From NCBI GenBank assembly GCA_934621385.1, contig CAKTUI010000042.1, positions 1-20,120 of the forward strand: DNA of 20,120 nt. The letters run 5' to 3'. A program made the translations under genes and the position numbers. Source of the stretch: an uncultured Kiritimatiellota bacterium (GTDB taxonomy: Bacteria; Verrucomicrobiota; Kiritimatiellia; RFP12; UBA1067). Of this stretch, positions 1 through 8,414 are shown in pieces. Every line of letters begins with the position of its first letter. Position 1 is the stretch's first letter. The notes beneath the pieces are model-generated. The model saw nothing but the letters and a program-made list of their open reading frames with translations. It had not been told where the DNA came from and made no database searches.

Positions 1-169
1 ACATCACAAAACGCACTTCAGCCTTTATCCATGCGGGTGCAACGCGTTTCCGCACTCAAAAAATGGGTAAACTCCAGGATCCCACGGTCGCGGCGCGGCA
101 AAGTACAGGAGCGCGGCGAAACGTCTGTAGGACCTATTGCGATCCTGCTCATCAGACGAGTGAGTCCTA

Positions 170-521
170 CTCAGGAATGAGGGTCATTCCTCTTATGCAA
201 AAGGGCAAGTCAAGTCATGAACAAGGGTCAACCATGGCACAACGAAGGGCGGAGGTGTACAGGACAAAGGGAAAGTACCATGCTACTTTTGATAAAGCAC
301 CATGCTGGTTTGTCCAAACCACCATGCTACTTTTCACAAACCAGCATGGTGGTTTCCGCTTGTCATAAGATTCCTGACCCTTCTTCATGAGATGCCCGAC
401 CCTTGTTCATGAGATGTCTTGCCCTTTTTTATGACAGGAAATTCCCCAAATCAAGGGCGGAATTGCCCGTCGTCATGGGATTGTTTAGCCCGCTTCTTAG
501 GAATGCCGCGTCCTGTCCTTC
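170..521. repeat. 22-bp-period inverted array
   Basis: About sixteen consecutive 22-bp units can be laid out with no gaps from 170 to 521. In the first five units a GGG recurs at exactly 181, 203, 225, 247 and 269, usually as AAGGG and often preceded by CATGAA-like bases. Three central units begin ATGCT at 280, 302 and 324. The following units carry CCC at 378, 400, 422, 444 and 466, and several end in CATG, so they are the reverse complement of the first type. The array as a whole is therefore palindromic: 199-229 pairs with 398-428 at 28 of 31 positions (my count), and 299-314 pairs perfectly with 336-351. It is not a CRISPR array, because there is no constant repeat with unrelated spacers. 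The function is unknown. Positions 1-169 and 522-629 show nothing I can name; the short ORFs there look like chance. Confidence 0.75.
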
Positions 522-629
522 GGGAGGGCGTGGCCCGCTGGCGGCTTCCATGGCTTGCGATTCCAGTCGACAGGAGCATCTCCCGCTCGTGTCGCCCACT
601 CGATTTTCTCATTTCTGGCGGATACCCCG

Positions 630-659
630 TTGACATCGGAGAGGCGTTTTTGGTATCAT
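630..659 (+). promoter_or_regulatory. sigma-70 promoter of the tRNA gene
   Basis: A perfect -35 TTGACA (630-635) and a -10 TATCAT (654-659) are separated by 18 bp. The -10 is preceded by TGG, giving an extended -10. The expected start near 666 lies just ahead of the tRNA at 680. No separate promoter is visible between the tRNA and the phosphatase at 792, so this promoter may serve both. Confidence 0.8.
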
Positions 660-679
660 ATGCGCCGTTCACCTTTATT

Positions 680-755
680 GGCGAGATAGCTCAGTTGGTA
701 GAGCGCAGGACTCATAAGCCTAAGGTCAAGGGTTCGATCCCCTTTCTCGCCACCA
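680..755 (+). tRNA. tRNA with CAT anticodon (elongator Met or Ile2)
   Basis: The full cloverleaf can be drawn. The acceptor stem GGCGAGA/TCTCGCC (680-686/745-751) and the D stem GCTC/GAGC are complete. The anticodon CAT lies at 713-715 in the loop CTCATAA. The T stem AAGGG/CCCTT encloses the loop TTCGATC, and CCA is encoded at 753-755. G1:C72 pairing excludes an initiator tRNA. A CAT anticodon could be elongator Met or the lysidine-modified Ile2, and the sequence alone does not settle this. The anticodon stem (706-710 with 718-722) has mismatches at both ends (C-A and A-G), leaving three good pairs. Confidence 0.93.
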
Positions 756-791
756 TTCTTCACAAGCCCTCCCAATGAAGAACTGCACAGT

Positions 792-1244
792 ATGAGAATC
801 CTTTTTTGCTGCCACGGCAACATCTGCCGCTCACCCATGGCCGAATTCGTCATGAAGGAACTGGCCAGAAAAGCCGGGCGCACGGACCTTGTCATCGAAT
901 CCGCCGCCCTTCATACGGACGAAATTGGCAATGACATCCATTCAGGCACGCGTGCCGAGCTGCTGAAGCACGGCATTCCCTTTGCACCCCGTGCCGCCTG
1001 GTTGCTGACGGCCTCGAAGGCCAAGTCATATGACCTTCTCATTGGCATGGACGACTACAACATGGCGGACCTTCGGAGGCTGGTCGAGCCTGCCGAGCGC
1101 GGCAAAATTCATCGTCTCCTTGCGTACGCAGGGCTTGACCGCGCCATCGCCGATCCGTGGTACACGGGGGACTTTGACGCGACCTACCGCGACGTTCTCC
1201 TTGGTTGCACGGCTCTCCTCAAGGGAATCGCCGCGCCCGCCTGA
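792..1244 (+). CDS. low-molecular-weight protein-tyrosine phosphatase
   Basis: This 150-residue protein has the usual length for the cytoplasmic LMW-PTP family, which dephosphorylates phosphotyrosine (or phosphoarginine in the YwlE branch) through a cysteinyl-phosphate intermediate. The P-loop CX5R is at the N-terminus: Cys7-HGNIC-Arg13 followed by Ser14. The general-acid loop is Asp121-Pro-Trp-Tyr. The start at 792 begins directly with the MRILFCC strand expected for the family. No strong ribosome binding site is visible (only GAAG upstream). The gene lies 36 bp after the tRNA with no promoter of its own that I can see. The substrate cannot be told from sequence; no tyrosine kinase or arginine kinase is in the window. 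Confidence 0.92.
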   Translation: MRILFCCHGNICRSPMAEFVMKELARKAGRTDLVIESAALHTDEIGNDIHSGTRAELLKHGIPFAPRAAWLLTASKAKSYDLLIGMDDYNMADLRRLVEPAERGKIHRLLAYAGLDRAIADPWYTGDFDATYRDVLLGCTALLKGIAAPA

Positions 1245-1247
1245 GGA

Positions 1248-1312
1248 CGGCCAGTCCCTCCTCTCGGGCGAGGCCCTGCGCAAACCCACGAGCAAGCGGT
1301 TTATGATAAAAT
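1248..1312 (+). repeat. dispersed repeat carrying an extended -10 promoter
   Basis: Two pieces of this short intergenic stretch recur elsewhere in the window. Positions 1248-1273 match 7006-7031 at 25 of 26 bases. Positions 1278-1312 closely resemble 8645-8679 upstream of rpiB-glyA (GAGCARGCGGTTTATG core). The second piece ends in TGATAAAAT (1304-1312), a TGn-extended -10. A start expected near 1319 would be only about five bases before the ATG at 1324, with no Shine-Dalgarno sequence between. Confidence 0.6.
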
Positions 1313-1323
1313 ACCCCCTATCT

Positions 1324-4300
1324 ATGAATGGGGCGCTACAAAGGATCCTGACGGTCGCGGGACGCGGGTGCGTTGCGTCGCTTGCGCTTGCCCTCGTCCT
1401 GCACGGCTCCACGAAGCGTCCCGTCGTGCGCAAGTCCGCCGCACCAGACCCAACTGCGATGCGGACACTGACGGATGCGGACTTTGCGCGGGGTTTTGTG
1501 ATGACGCGGATGGGACGCGGTGAGGCGTACGACTTCACGCCGCCCGCAAATGCCGTCATCTGTTCGGACTGGCAGGCGTTTGGCGCGGCGGAGGACTGGG
1601 TGTACCTCTCATTTACGAACTGGGTATTCCAGGTCGGCACGAACGCCACTAGCCGCCTGCGCGTCTGCTCTTCTGGACGGATTGAGCCGCTTGTTCCTAC
1701 GGTGCCCGGTTCGGTTGCCGCAGACAGTTGGCTCGCTCCGCTTTCTGCCCGACTTGGCATCGTGCCGGAGGCGAACTGGCCGCTCCTCGGCGAGTGCGGA
1801 GGGCCGAGCCGGTTTTGGTATGCGTCGACCCCCCAGGGTTCGCAGATCCTCACCTGGCAGAACGCACTTCTTGACCGCCTTGCATTGAGGCCGGTCTCGT
1901 TTCAGGCGGAGCTGTTTTCGGATGGACGGTTCGCCTACCGCTACGACCTCTCTCACCTCACCGTGGAGAGCGTTTCCGCCACAGTCGGTGCCCACCTCGC
2001 TGGGGGTGAGTGGGCGACCAACGGCCTCCCCGTTGACATCACCTCGGTGACATTCCAGCCCCTGACGGAGGTGGATCGAGATGAGTCCGACCCGGACGGA
2101 GACGGGCTTTCCACGGTCGACGAGCTCTTCCGCTATGGCACTGACCCGCACAATCCCGACACCGACTGCGATGGGTTGTCGGATGCTGACGAACTGCTCG
2201 TCTATGGGACGGATCCGCTCAATCCGAACTCGCTGTGTCCAGGCCTCTGCGATGGATACGCGGTTCTCGTGGGGGGACTTGACCCGCTTGCTCCTGCACC
2301 CGGCTCGACGAATGCGGTGCTGGAACGCGTCTTCTACGCGGGAAGCCTTTCCGGTCCGTCCGAACCGCCGCGCCCGACGGAGTCGTGTGCAATCCTCCGT
2401 GTGCGTGCAGCCGGGTCAGGGACGGGGGATCTCATCGTTGGGGACCGCCCTGTGCCGCTCGTTACCGCCCGGGACGGGTACGCCACCCCGGAACTGCTCG
2501 TGCCCGTGGTGCGCGGGCAGACGGTCCCGCTCGCCCTGCGCGGCGGGGACGGCCTTCGCGTCGAACTTGACGCGGATGAGCTTCTCATCGGGGAGCGTCC
2601 CTCGACCCAGAATCGGCGGGGATGGCTTGCGTTTCCCCAGTTCCGTACGACAGAACCGTGCATCCACGACCTGTGCGGTGGTGGACGGATTGTTTCGCTC
2701 GTTCACGAGGGGAAGTTTCCTGGACTGTCCGCGACCTGGTCGGGGAATGAGTCAGATGTCATCGTCTCCAATCTGCCGCCGTCCGCCGCCGCAATTTATG
2801 GCCGGTTTCGTGCGGATGGTGAGCGCCCCCTTACCTGTACGATTGACCATGCCCATCGGCTCAACCGTATGGCTGTGACACGCCTTCAGTCCGCCCGATT
2901 CTGCCCGAGGGTTGCCGTGTGCCCATCTGGCTCATTGGATGACGGAGACCCTCCGGCGAGCCCCGTCTGTGCGTGTGGGACTGCGAGAGGATGCCAATGT
3001 GGCGGCTTCCCCGGGTGTGCCTGCCCGGTTCAGTCCTGCCCATGCCGTGACGGATTCGCTGGGGAAGATGTGGACGCGGCGGTTGAGTACACGAACCTCG
3101 TCCTTGGTGCGGTGGCCCCGGTTCCGAATGTCTTGCGCCTCCATGGGGCAAATACGCAGACCATGCGGATTGAGCCTCCGACCGTGCCGTCCCGCCCGTG
3201 CTGTCCCTGTCCAGAGCACGGCGGTGGAGGCTACGCGTCACTCGTTTCTCTCTCGGATCGCGTAGAGGTTCGCATGTCAGACGGTGTTTCGTCCGCCGTC
3301 GTGCATGAACCTGGAACGGCGGTCGTCGTTGGTGTCTCACCGAGTGCAGTGATGGGGGATGCATCCGTGCTGCTCGTGACGAACGGCACGGTCAGTATCC
3401 GCCGCGACTACACGGTTCTTGGTGTGGGGTTCGCTACACCGCCTGGCTACCCGGACTTGGGGCGACTCAACGATCGGCTGCCCTCGGTCGGCTATCCCTT
3501 TGCGGCCGCCTCGGGGCGGGGTGTCGGGCGGCTTCGTCTGCTGACGGACATCTTGCTGTCGAACGGCGTTATCCGCGTCGCGCTGGAGGGTGCTGGACGG
3601 GAGGCTTTCCGTATCTGGCTTCCGGCGTGGCGCGATGGAGACGAAGATCATCCGGCGGAAATCCTGCTCGACGGTGCGGCGGAGTCCGAGCGGTATTTTC
3701 ATATCCGCGATTGGCGTCGAATTGTTTCGCGCTATGGGGCGGGTGTCCGTTCTCTTGAGATTGAGTTCGAATCTTCGTCCGAGGGAACCTGCACTCTTGC
3801 GCTTGAGTACGCCGCGTCGGATGGCGAAGGGCGGGTTGTCCGCGATGCGGCGCGGCAGCGGGTGACGGCGATTGGCCCGCTGCTTCTGCCGGACTACGAC
3901 AGGGATGGGGCAATTGGCGCGGCGGACGAGGCTCTCCGTCTCGCTGGGCGGACATTCAGATACTGGGTGAACGAGGACTTCCACAAGGGTGATTATATTG
4001 GGCAGGTATCAGATCTCCGCTCAAATACAGACTTGGATTCTGGTGTCGCGAAGGTAAGGGGACGACTCGATCTTGTCAACCTTTTCCCTGTGCGCATTGG
4101 CTCGTCTCTAATCACTCCAATGGATGATGGTTTTGTCTCGTTGAAGATTCGGTCTAAATCCGCAAATCTTCGTTATTGCTTTGTGGATCTTAATCCAATT
4201 CATGCTGGTGACATCTATCGTCTTGAAACCTGTACGATGGAAGGCGGATGTCTCAACGAAGCCAATATGAGGGTGCTTCCATCGGAATGGACACCGCTTT

Positions 4301-5649
4301 CAGAATTGGGAGCATTAAAGCAATCGATTCTCGTATGTGAGGCCGTTGGCCCTATTTCACCAAAGGCCTCCATAGAAGTCTTGCTATCTATTGCTGGAAC
4401 GGAAGTAGTGCACGAGAATTTGCCAAGCGTAATTACAAGTGTAAGGGAAATGTATCGTTTCTATAGTCTAAGGGGGGCGGAGTCTGAGAATGGTGAATTT
4501 ACACTGCCAAGTCGACCTTGGGTGGATTCGTATGAAGATGAAATTGACGCAGACATCTTTTTTACGCATGGATTCAATGTTTCAGAGGATGAGGCACATA
4601 TGTGGGGCGATGCTGTTTTTAAACGCCTTTGGTTGTCTGGTGTGCGTGCTCGCTTTCATATGCTGACTTGGAATGGAAATTATAATTGGACGGGGAACTG
4701 GGCCAATGGTCTCCACTATCAACAAGATGTTTATCAGGCGTTGAGGACTGGGAATGCGATGCGCCGTCTTCTTGAACGTGAACAACCTAATCAGCATCGG
4801 CGCATTCTGATGGCCCAGTCGCTAGGGAACATGGTTGCCTGTGAGGCATTGCGACAGGGACTTCATGTCGCTAAGTACTTTATGTTTAATGCTGCGCTTG
4901 CGTCGGAATGCCTGGATGGGTCGCTACAGAATGCGGATCCGCTTGTTAGGAAGAAGTACGTGCCATTTGAGTGGAGAGGCTATGATGCCTTGTCGTGGTC
5001 AGCAAACTGGCATCGGTGGTTTGCCACGAATTTGGACGATTCACGCTCAAGGCTTGGTTGGGTAGACCGCTATTCTAAGGCGCTTAATCATGCAGCCGAA
5101 GTTTATAACTACTATTCCACGGGTGATGAGGTTTTCCATGAGACGGCCAATCCGCCGTGGTTGCTTGAAGGCATGACGGACTCAACATCCAACTACGCTT
5201 GGCAGAAGCAAGAGACATTGAAGGGTGGCCGTGGTCTTGCTGGGACAGCGTATGGGGGGTGGGGATTCCATTTCTGGCGAATTGCTGGCTTTGATTATCA
5301 TTATACATCTACGGAGGCCTTGGAAATGGTGACTGATGGGTCGATAACGAATAACCCCATTTTTAACCGTGGATATACGCCGACGTTGACGCAACGATTT
5401 AATCTGGCGGAAGAATTGTGTGCGCTGGCAAAGTATGTGCCGGCGGTCTCAAGCCCAGTAGGTGGTATGCCTGTTTTCACCTCGGATGAGCATGCCGCCG
5501 ATTTGAATTCAAATCGTTTTCGTGCCGGATGGACGCTCGATTCTGCACGTGGAAACGGTTGGAAGCATTCGGATATGAAAGATATGGCCTATATTTATGT
5601 ATGGCCATTGTATGATGAAATAGTCAAAGAGAAAGGCGGTTTGAAATGA
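1324..5649 (+). CDS. large secreted multidomain protein with C-terminal alpha/beta hydrolase
   Basis: The product has 1441 residues from the ATG at 1324. Upstream in-frame ATGs overlap the phosphatase gene or the promoter and would not leave an N-terminal signal sequence. Residues 1-30 form a signal-like segment: a basic start, then a hydrophobic run. Residues 251-315 hold TSP3/calcium-binding-like repeats rich in DPDGDGLS and YGTDP. About 525-635 is Cys-rich, with CACG, CQCGG and CCPCP clusters. Around 857 lies an EF-hand-like DYDRDG motif, followed by a FRYWVNED segment. The C-terminal third looks like an alpha/beta hydrolase: HGFN at 1082-1085 (oxyanion strand), AQSLG with Ser1166, Asp1268 in STGDE and His1415. 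The elbow is AxSxG, not GxSxG. The natural substrate is unknown; an envelope or extracellular role is inferred. Base composition falls sharply near 3990 (about residue 889). The stop overlaps the next gene's start (ATGA). Confidence 0.85.
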   Translation: MNGALQRILTVAGRGCVASLALALVLHGSTKRPVVRKSAAPDPTAMRTLTDADFARGFVMTRMGRGEAYDFTPPANAVICSDWQAFGAAEDWVYLSFTNWVFQVGTNATSRLRVCSSGRIEPLVPTVPGSVAADSWLAPLSARLGIVPEANWPLLGECGGPSRFWYASTPQGSQILTWQNALLDRLALRPVSFQAELFSDGRFAYRYDLSHLTVESVSATVGAHLAGGEWATNGLPVDITSVTFQPLTEVDRDESDPDGDGLSTVDELFRYGTDPHNPDTDCDGLSDADELLVYGTDPLNPNSLCPGLCDGYAVLVGGLDPLAPAPGSTNAVLERVFYAGSLSGPSEPPRPTESCAILRVRAAGSGTGDLIVGDRPVPLVTARDGYATPELLVPVVRGQTVPLALRGGDGLRVELDADELLIGERPSTQNRRGWLAFPQFRTTEPCIHDLCGGGRIVSLVHEGKFPGLSATWSGNESDVIVSNLPPSAAAIYGRFRADGERPLTCTIDHAHRLNRMAVTRLQSARFCPRVAVCPSGSLDDGDPPASPVCACGTARGCQCGGFPGCACPVQSCPCRDGFAGEDVDAAVEYTNLVLGAVAPVPNVLRLHGANTQTMRIEPPTVPSRPCCPCPEHGGGGYASLVSLSDRVEVRMSDGVSSAVVHEPGTAVVVGVSPSAVMGDASVLLVTNGTVSIRRDYTVLGVGFATPPGYPDLGRLNDRLPSVGYPFAAASGRGVGRLRLLTDILLSNGVIRVALEGAGREAFRIWLPAWRDGDEDHPAEILLDGAAESERYFHIRDWRRIVSRYGAGVRSLEIEFESSSEGTCTLALEYAASDGEGRVVRDAARQRVTAIGPLLLPDYDRDGAIGAADEALRLAGRTFRYWVNEDFHKGDYIGQVSDLRSNTDLDSGVAKVRGRLDLVNLFPVRIGSSLITPMDDGFVSLKIRSKSANLRYCFVDLNPIHAGDIYRLETCTMEGGCLNEANMRVLPSEWTPLSELGALKQSILVCEAVGPISPKASIEVLLSIAGTEVVHENLPSVITSVREMYRFYSLRGAESENGEFTLPSRPWVDSYEDEIDADIFFTHGFNVSEDEAHMWGDAVFKRLWLSGVRARFHMLTWNGNYNWTGNWANGLHYQQDVYQALRTGNAMRRLLEREQPNQHRRILMAQSLGNMVACEALRQGLHVAKYFMFNAALASECLDGSLQNADPLVRKKYVPFEWRGYDALSWSANWHRWFATNLDDSRSRLGWVDRYSKALNHAAEVYNYYSTGDEVFHETANPPWLLEGMTDSTSNYAWQKQETLKGGRGLAGTAYGGWGFHFWRIAGFDYHYTSTEALEMVTDGSITNNPIFNRGYTPTLTQRFNLAEELCALAKYVPAVSSPVGGMPVFTSDEHAADLNSNRFRAGWTLDSARGNGWKHSDMKDMAYIYVWPLYDEIVKEKGGLK

Positions 5650-6644
5650 GACGAATTTGGCTGTGTTGTATGGTGGCAGGCATGTTTGCAACACCCAGCA
5701 TCGGTGCAGTCGTATCCCCCTTATTGGTCAAGGCCTATCGTGATGGGGCCGTTGCGAGAGTTCAGGGGTGCGTTGTCGATGAGAAGGGTATACCTCTGTC
5801 TAATGCATTTGTACGAGTCTTGTTCAGGTCTATTAATCAACGGAGGGATGATGCCGAGTTGTCCGTCTGGACGGATGGTGAGGGACTGTTTGAACTGGCA
5901 CATCGAACCAACTGGAAAATCGAGTGCCATATTATGAAGGATGGATACTATGACAGCAACTATGAAATTTCATTTTATGACGCGGAAAGAGCCATCGTCA
6001 AAGATGGCCTATGGACCATCCCCGACGAAATGAATCGAAGAATTGTTCTTCGGAAAATCTTGTCTGAGAAGGCTTTGTTCGTCTTTCCAGAAGGCAAAAG
6101 GATGGGGACATGGAGGATTCCTCTAACAAATGAGTGGGTGGGATTTGATTTTGAGTACTTTGATTGGGTGAAGCCCTATGGAAAAGGGAAGTGGACGGAC
6201 ATGCTTCTGCGATTCTCGTCCGAAACGAGAGGACACATACGCGGAAGGTATCAAATGGAGGTTTCTTTCACAAACAACCCCTATGCCGGTGCCTACAGAG
6301 GCAGCGCGGATAAGATCTCTGACTTGAAGATTCCACATCGGGCGGACATGAGCAAGGACTATGTCAATTACTACTGCTTCCTGAGGGATACAATTGGCGA
6401 TGTCCGAAAGGACACGTTTCCAGGACCGAATGATTATCTTGTGTTCCGGACTCGCACACAAACGGATGCGGAAGGCTTCTTGGCGTCGGCTCACTATGGT
6501 GTTATTTCTGGCACTTGGATTTCAAGTGAAACGGTAATGAGGATGGATGATGCCGCTTTCAATCCCGTTGAGAATGATGCCGACATTGAGGACGGTTATT
6601 ATCTTCGATACCTATTGCGACGGTATGAGCAGCAACATCGTTAG
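5646..6644 (+). CDS. secreted protein with carboxypeptidase-regulatory-like domain
   Basis: This 332-residue protein starts inside the stop codon of the preceding gene (ATGA), implying translational coupling. It has a signal peptide (MRRIWLCCMVAGMFATPSIGA). Residues about 35-115 resemble the CarboxypepD_reg/beta-sandwich fold: VQGCVVDEKGIPLSNAFVRV, then TDGEGLFEL and a KDGYY strand. The rest is rich in aromatic and charged residues, and I do not recognise it. Its low GC matches the C-terminal part of the upstream gene and differs from the GC-rich surroundings, so the two probably travelled together. A partner or accessory of the upstream hydrolase is likely by context only; no enzymatic motif is visible. 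Confidence 0.8.
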   Translation: MRRIWLCCMVAGMFATPSIGAVVSPLLVKAYRDGAVARVQGCVVDEKGIPLSNAFVRVLFRSINQRRDDAELSVWTDGEGLFELAHRTNWKIECHIMKDGYYDSNYEISFYDAERAIVKDGLWTIPDEMNRRIVLRKILSEKALFVFPEGKRMGTWRIPLTNEWVGFDFEYFDWVKPYGKGKWTDMLLRFSSETRGHIRGRYQMEVSFTNNPYAGAYRGSADKISDLKIPHRADMSKDYVNYYCFLRDTIGDVRKDTFPGPNDYLVFRTRTQTDAEGFLASAHYGVISGTWISSETVMRMDDAAFNPVENDADIEDGYYLRYLLRRYEQQHR

Positions 6645-7311
6645 CCTTTTGAGTGCGAGTGTCGATTTGGTGAACGACAGCCCGAGCAGGGGAAAAGTGG
6701 AACTCGGGGCAGCCTAAGAGAAACTTTGTTGTCTAAGCGTGAGAGGCATAGCGAGACTGCCGCCACACTTTGGGATGAACCACGGAATACACGGAGCGTA
6801 AGGGAAAGGCGAAGGGTGGTTTTTAGCCGCAAGGGACGCAAAGGTCGCAGAGAGCGGGGGAGAGAGGCCATGCCGCGCAGGCGTTCTGAAGGCGCGGCAC
6901 TTTGAATGGCCTGCCGGACGGCAGGTCGGTAAGACCCGCGAACGCCACGATGCCGACGGGCAACGGCAGGCCGGCAAGACCATCTGCCGCGTTTTGGCCT
7001 GTGGTCGGCCTGTCCCTCCTCTCGGGCGAGGGGGTGAGCGCGAAGTGCACCGCACTAGCGTCCGTCTGCGACGGCGGACTTCGTCCGGCGGATATTCGAG
7101 TGAGGTCTTCCACGGGACGCCACCGTAGGCGTTGTCTTGTTTGCAACCAACGATAATCGCCGAGGCAGGGCAGCAACTGTAAATTCTGAAAAAAATTTGG
7201 CTGTTTGTCTAAGAGCGTGACATTGCATTCTCTGCGCGTCAGCGCAGGGAAGAGATGGGAAGGTGGGAGGGGGTGCGGGGAAGGAAGGGAAAACCGAACC
7301 CCTAAACGCGA
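6645..7311. repeat. non-coding region packed with dispersed repeats
   Basis: No convincing gene lies here. Identifiable pieces are as follows. Positions 6713-6753 resemble 8572-8611, sharing GCGTGAGAGG. Positions 6778-6904 resemble 19764-19927: AACCACGG..ACACGGA, then CGCAA(A)GG-type units, then GCGTTCTG and GCGGCACTTTG; 6881-6904 matches 19904-19927 at 21 of 24. An inverted repeat CCTGCCG/CGGCAGG sits at 6910-6925. A direct repeat CGGCAGGYCGGYAAGACC occurs at 6919-6936 and 6964-6981. Positions 7006-7031 match 1248-1273 at 25 of 26. From about 7040 to the transposase stop I see nothing specific; the downstream end of the IS element must lie somewhere in this stretch. Confidence 0.6.
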
Positions 7312-8325
7312 TTATGCCGACTTCCCCTTTCGTCCTGCAGGCGCATTCCCCTTCGTCGACTCGGGTTCGGGTGTCGGAACGAAGTCCGGGTCGCCGGCGA
7401 TTCGGTTGAGCAACGAGAGGAGCTTTCGCATCGTCGGGACGATGGCCCACTTGTGGGGATGTCCCTCCGCGCGTTTCCTGCGGTAGTACGCCCCAAGTTT
7501 CGAATTCCACATGATCGCGGCCACGCTTGCCATGTACAGCGCGTTGCGGACGTCCCTTCGGCCGCCCCGGATCCTGCGCCGCCACTCCCTCGTGCCGCTT
7601 TGCCCTTCCTCCGGTGCAAGCCCGACGAGCCGATTGAGCTTGGAGTCCGGGAGTTTCCCGATCTCGGGGAGGCCCGCGAGAATGGAAATGGCCGTGACGT
7701 CGCCGACGCCGCCGACCGCAGTGAACCTCGCGAGCTTTCCGTTCAGGTCCTCGTTTCTGCGAACCGTTTCAATGCAGAGGTCTTCCGCCTTCCTGATGAG
7801 CCTGTCGAGATGGGAAATCCGCTCCCTGAGCATCTTCCTCATCTCCGCATCCGTCTCCGTTCCGAGCCTGCAGACAATGGCCGTCCGCGAATCGATCATC
7901 GTCTGGCGGAACTTCGCCTTCCGCCTCAGCTCGGCCGAGTCCACGTCCCGCTCGTCCAGGATCCGGACGCCGATCTTGTCCGCGAACCTTGAAATGAGCG
8001 CGGCGTCGATGGAGTCGTTCTTCGCGAGATTCCCCTCCGCTCTCGCGAACTGCCGGACGCGCAACGCGTCGGCGTACGCGACGCGGACGCCGAACTTGTG
8101 CATGAAGGCTATGAGCTCGAGTTCGTAGCCTCCCGTCGGCTCCACGCAGACGACGGCCTTCGCCTTCCTCGCCATGTCACGCAGTTTCCGGAACCCCCCG
8201 ATGTCGTTGTCGACCTCGACCGCCGTCGGCCTGGCGCCTTCCTCCGTCGCCGGGACGTGGACGTCGAGCTTGGCCTTCGAGACGTCCACGCCAATGTGAA
8301 CGTCACCCGCAATGTCTGATTTCAT
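7312..8325 (-). CDS. IS110-family transposase (bridge-RNA-guided recombinase)
   Basis: The 337-residue protein has the two domains of the IS110 family. The N-terminal RuvC-like DEDD domain shows Asp14 (HIGVDVSK), Glu62 (VEPTGGYE), Asp104 and Asp107 (KNDSIDA). A helical middle follows. The C-terminal Tnp domain contains VGLAPEEGQSGTR, with Ser243 as the predicted nucleophile, followed by RRRIRGGR and the VRNALYMA helix. All catalytic residues are present, so the gene appears intact. Start at 8325; AAGGA nine bases upstream may be the ribosome binding site. It excises and inserts its own element through a circular intermediate; in the IS621 relative, target and donor choice are made by a bridge RNA. 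A Lys/Arg-rich tail ends the protein. Confidence 0.95.
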   Translation of the reverse strand: MKSDIAGDVHIGVDVSKAKLDVHVPATEEGARPTAVEVDNDIGGFRKLRDMARKAKAVVCVEPTGGYELELIAFMHKFGVRVAYADALRVRQFARAEGNLAKNDSIDAALISRFADKIGVRILDERDVDSAELRRKAKFRQTMIDSRTAIVCRLGTETDAEMRKMLRERISHLDRLIRKAEDLCIETVRRNEDLNGKLARFTAVGGVGDVTAISILAGLPEIGKLPDSKLNRLVGLAPEEGQSGTREWRRRIRGGRRDVRNALYMASVAAIMWNSKLGAYYRRKRAEGHPHKWAIVPTMRKLLSLLNRIAGDPDFVPTPEPESTKGNAPAGRKGKSA

Positions 8326-8414
8326 GCTATACTATCCTTGTCTGGAGGTTGAGTCGGGAAGCCTGTGAAAACGTCCCGAGACACCTGTACAACTGTTGAG
8401 CCTTTAGACGAAAC

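Noticed and set aside
63..368. 101-residue frame over the left array
   Set aside because: The 22-bp period is not a multiple of three and the translation shows no signature; the reading is probably accidental.
277..433. CRISPR array
   Set aside because: The period is only 22 bp, units are degenerate throughout, orientation reverses midway, and no cas gene is in the window.
680..755. Initiator tRNA-fMet
   Set aside because: The first acceptor pair is G-C; bacterial initiators have an unpaired 1-72 position.
1030..1323. Earlier in-frame start for the large secreted protein
   Set aside because: It would overlap most of the phosphatase's 3' half in another frame and would bury the signal peptide and the -10 element.
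1026..1853. 275-residue minus-strand frame
   Set aside because: It crosses the phosphatase gene, the repeat and the start of the secreted gene; no domain is seen.
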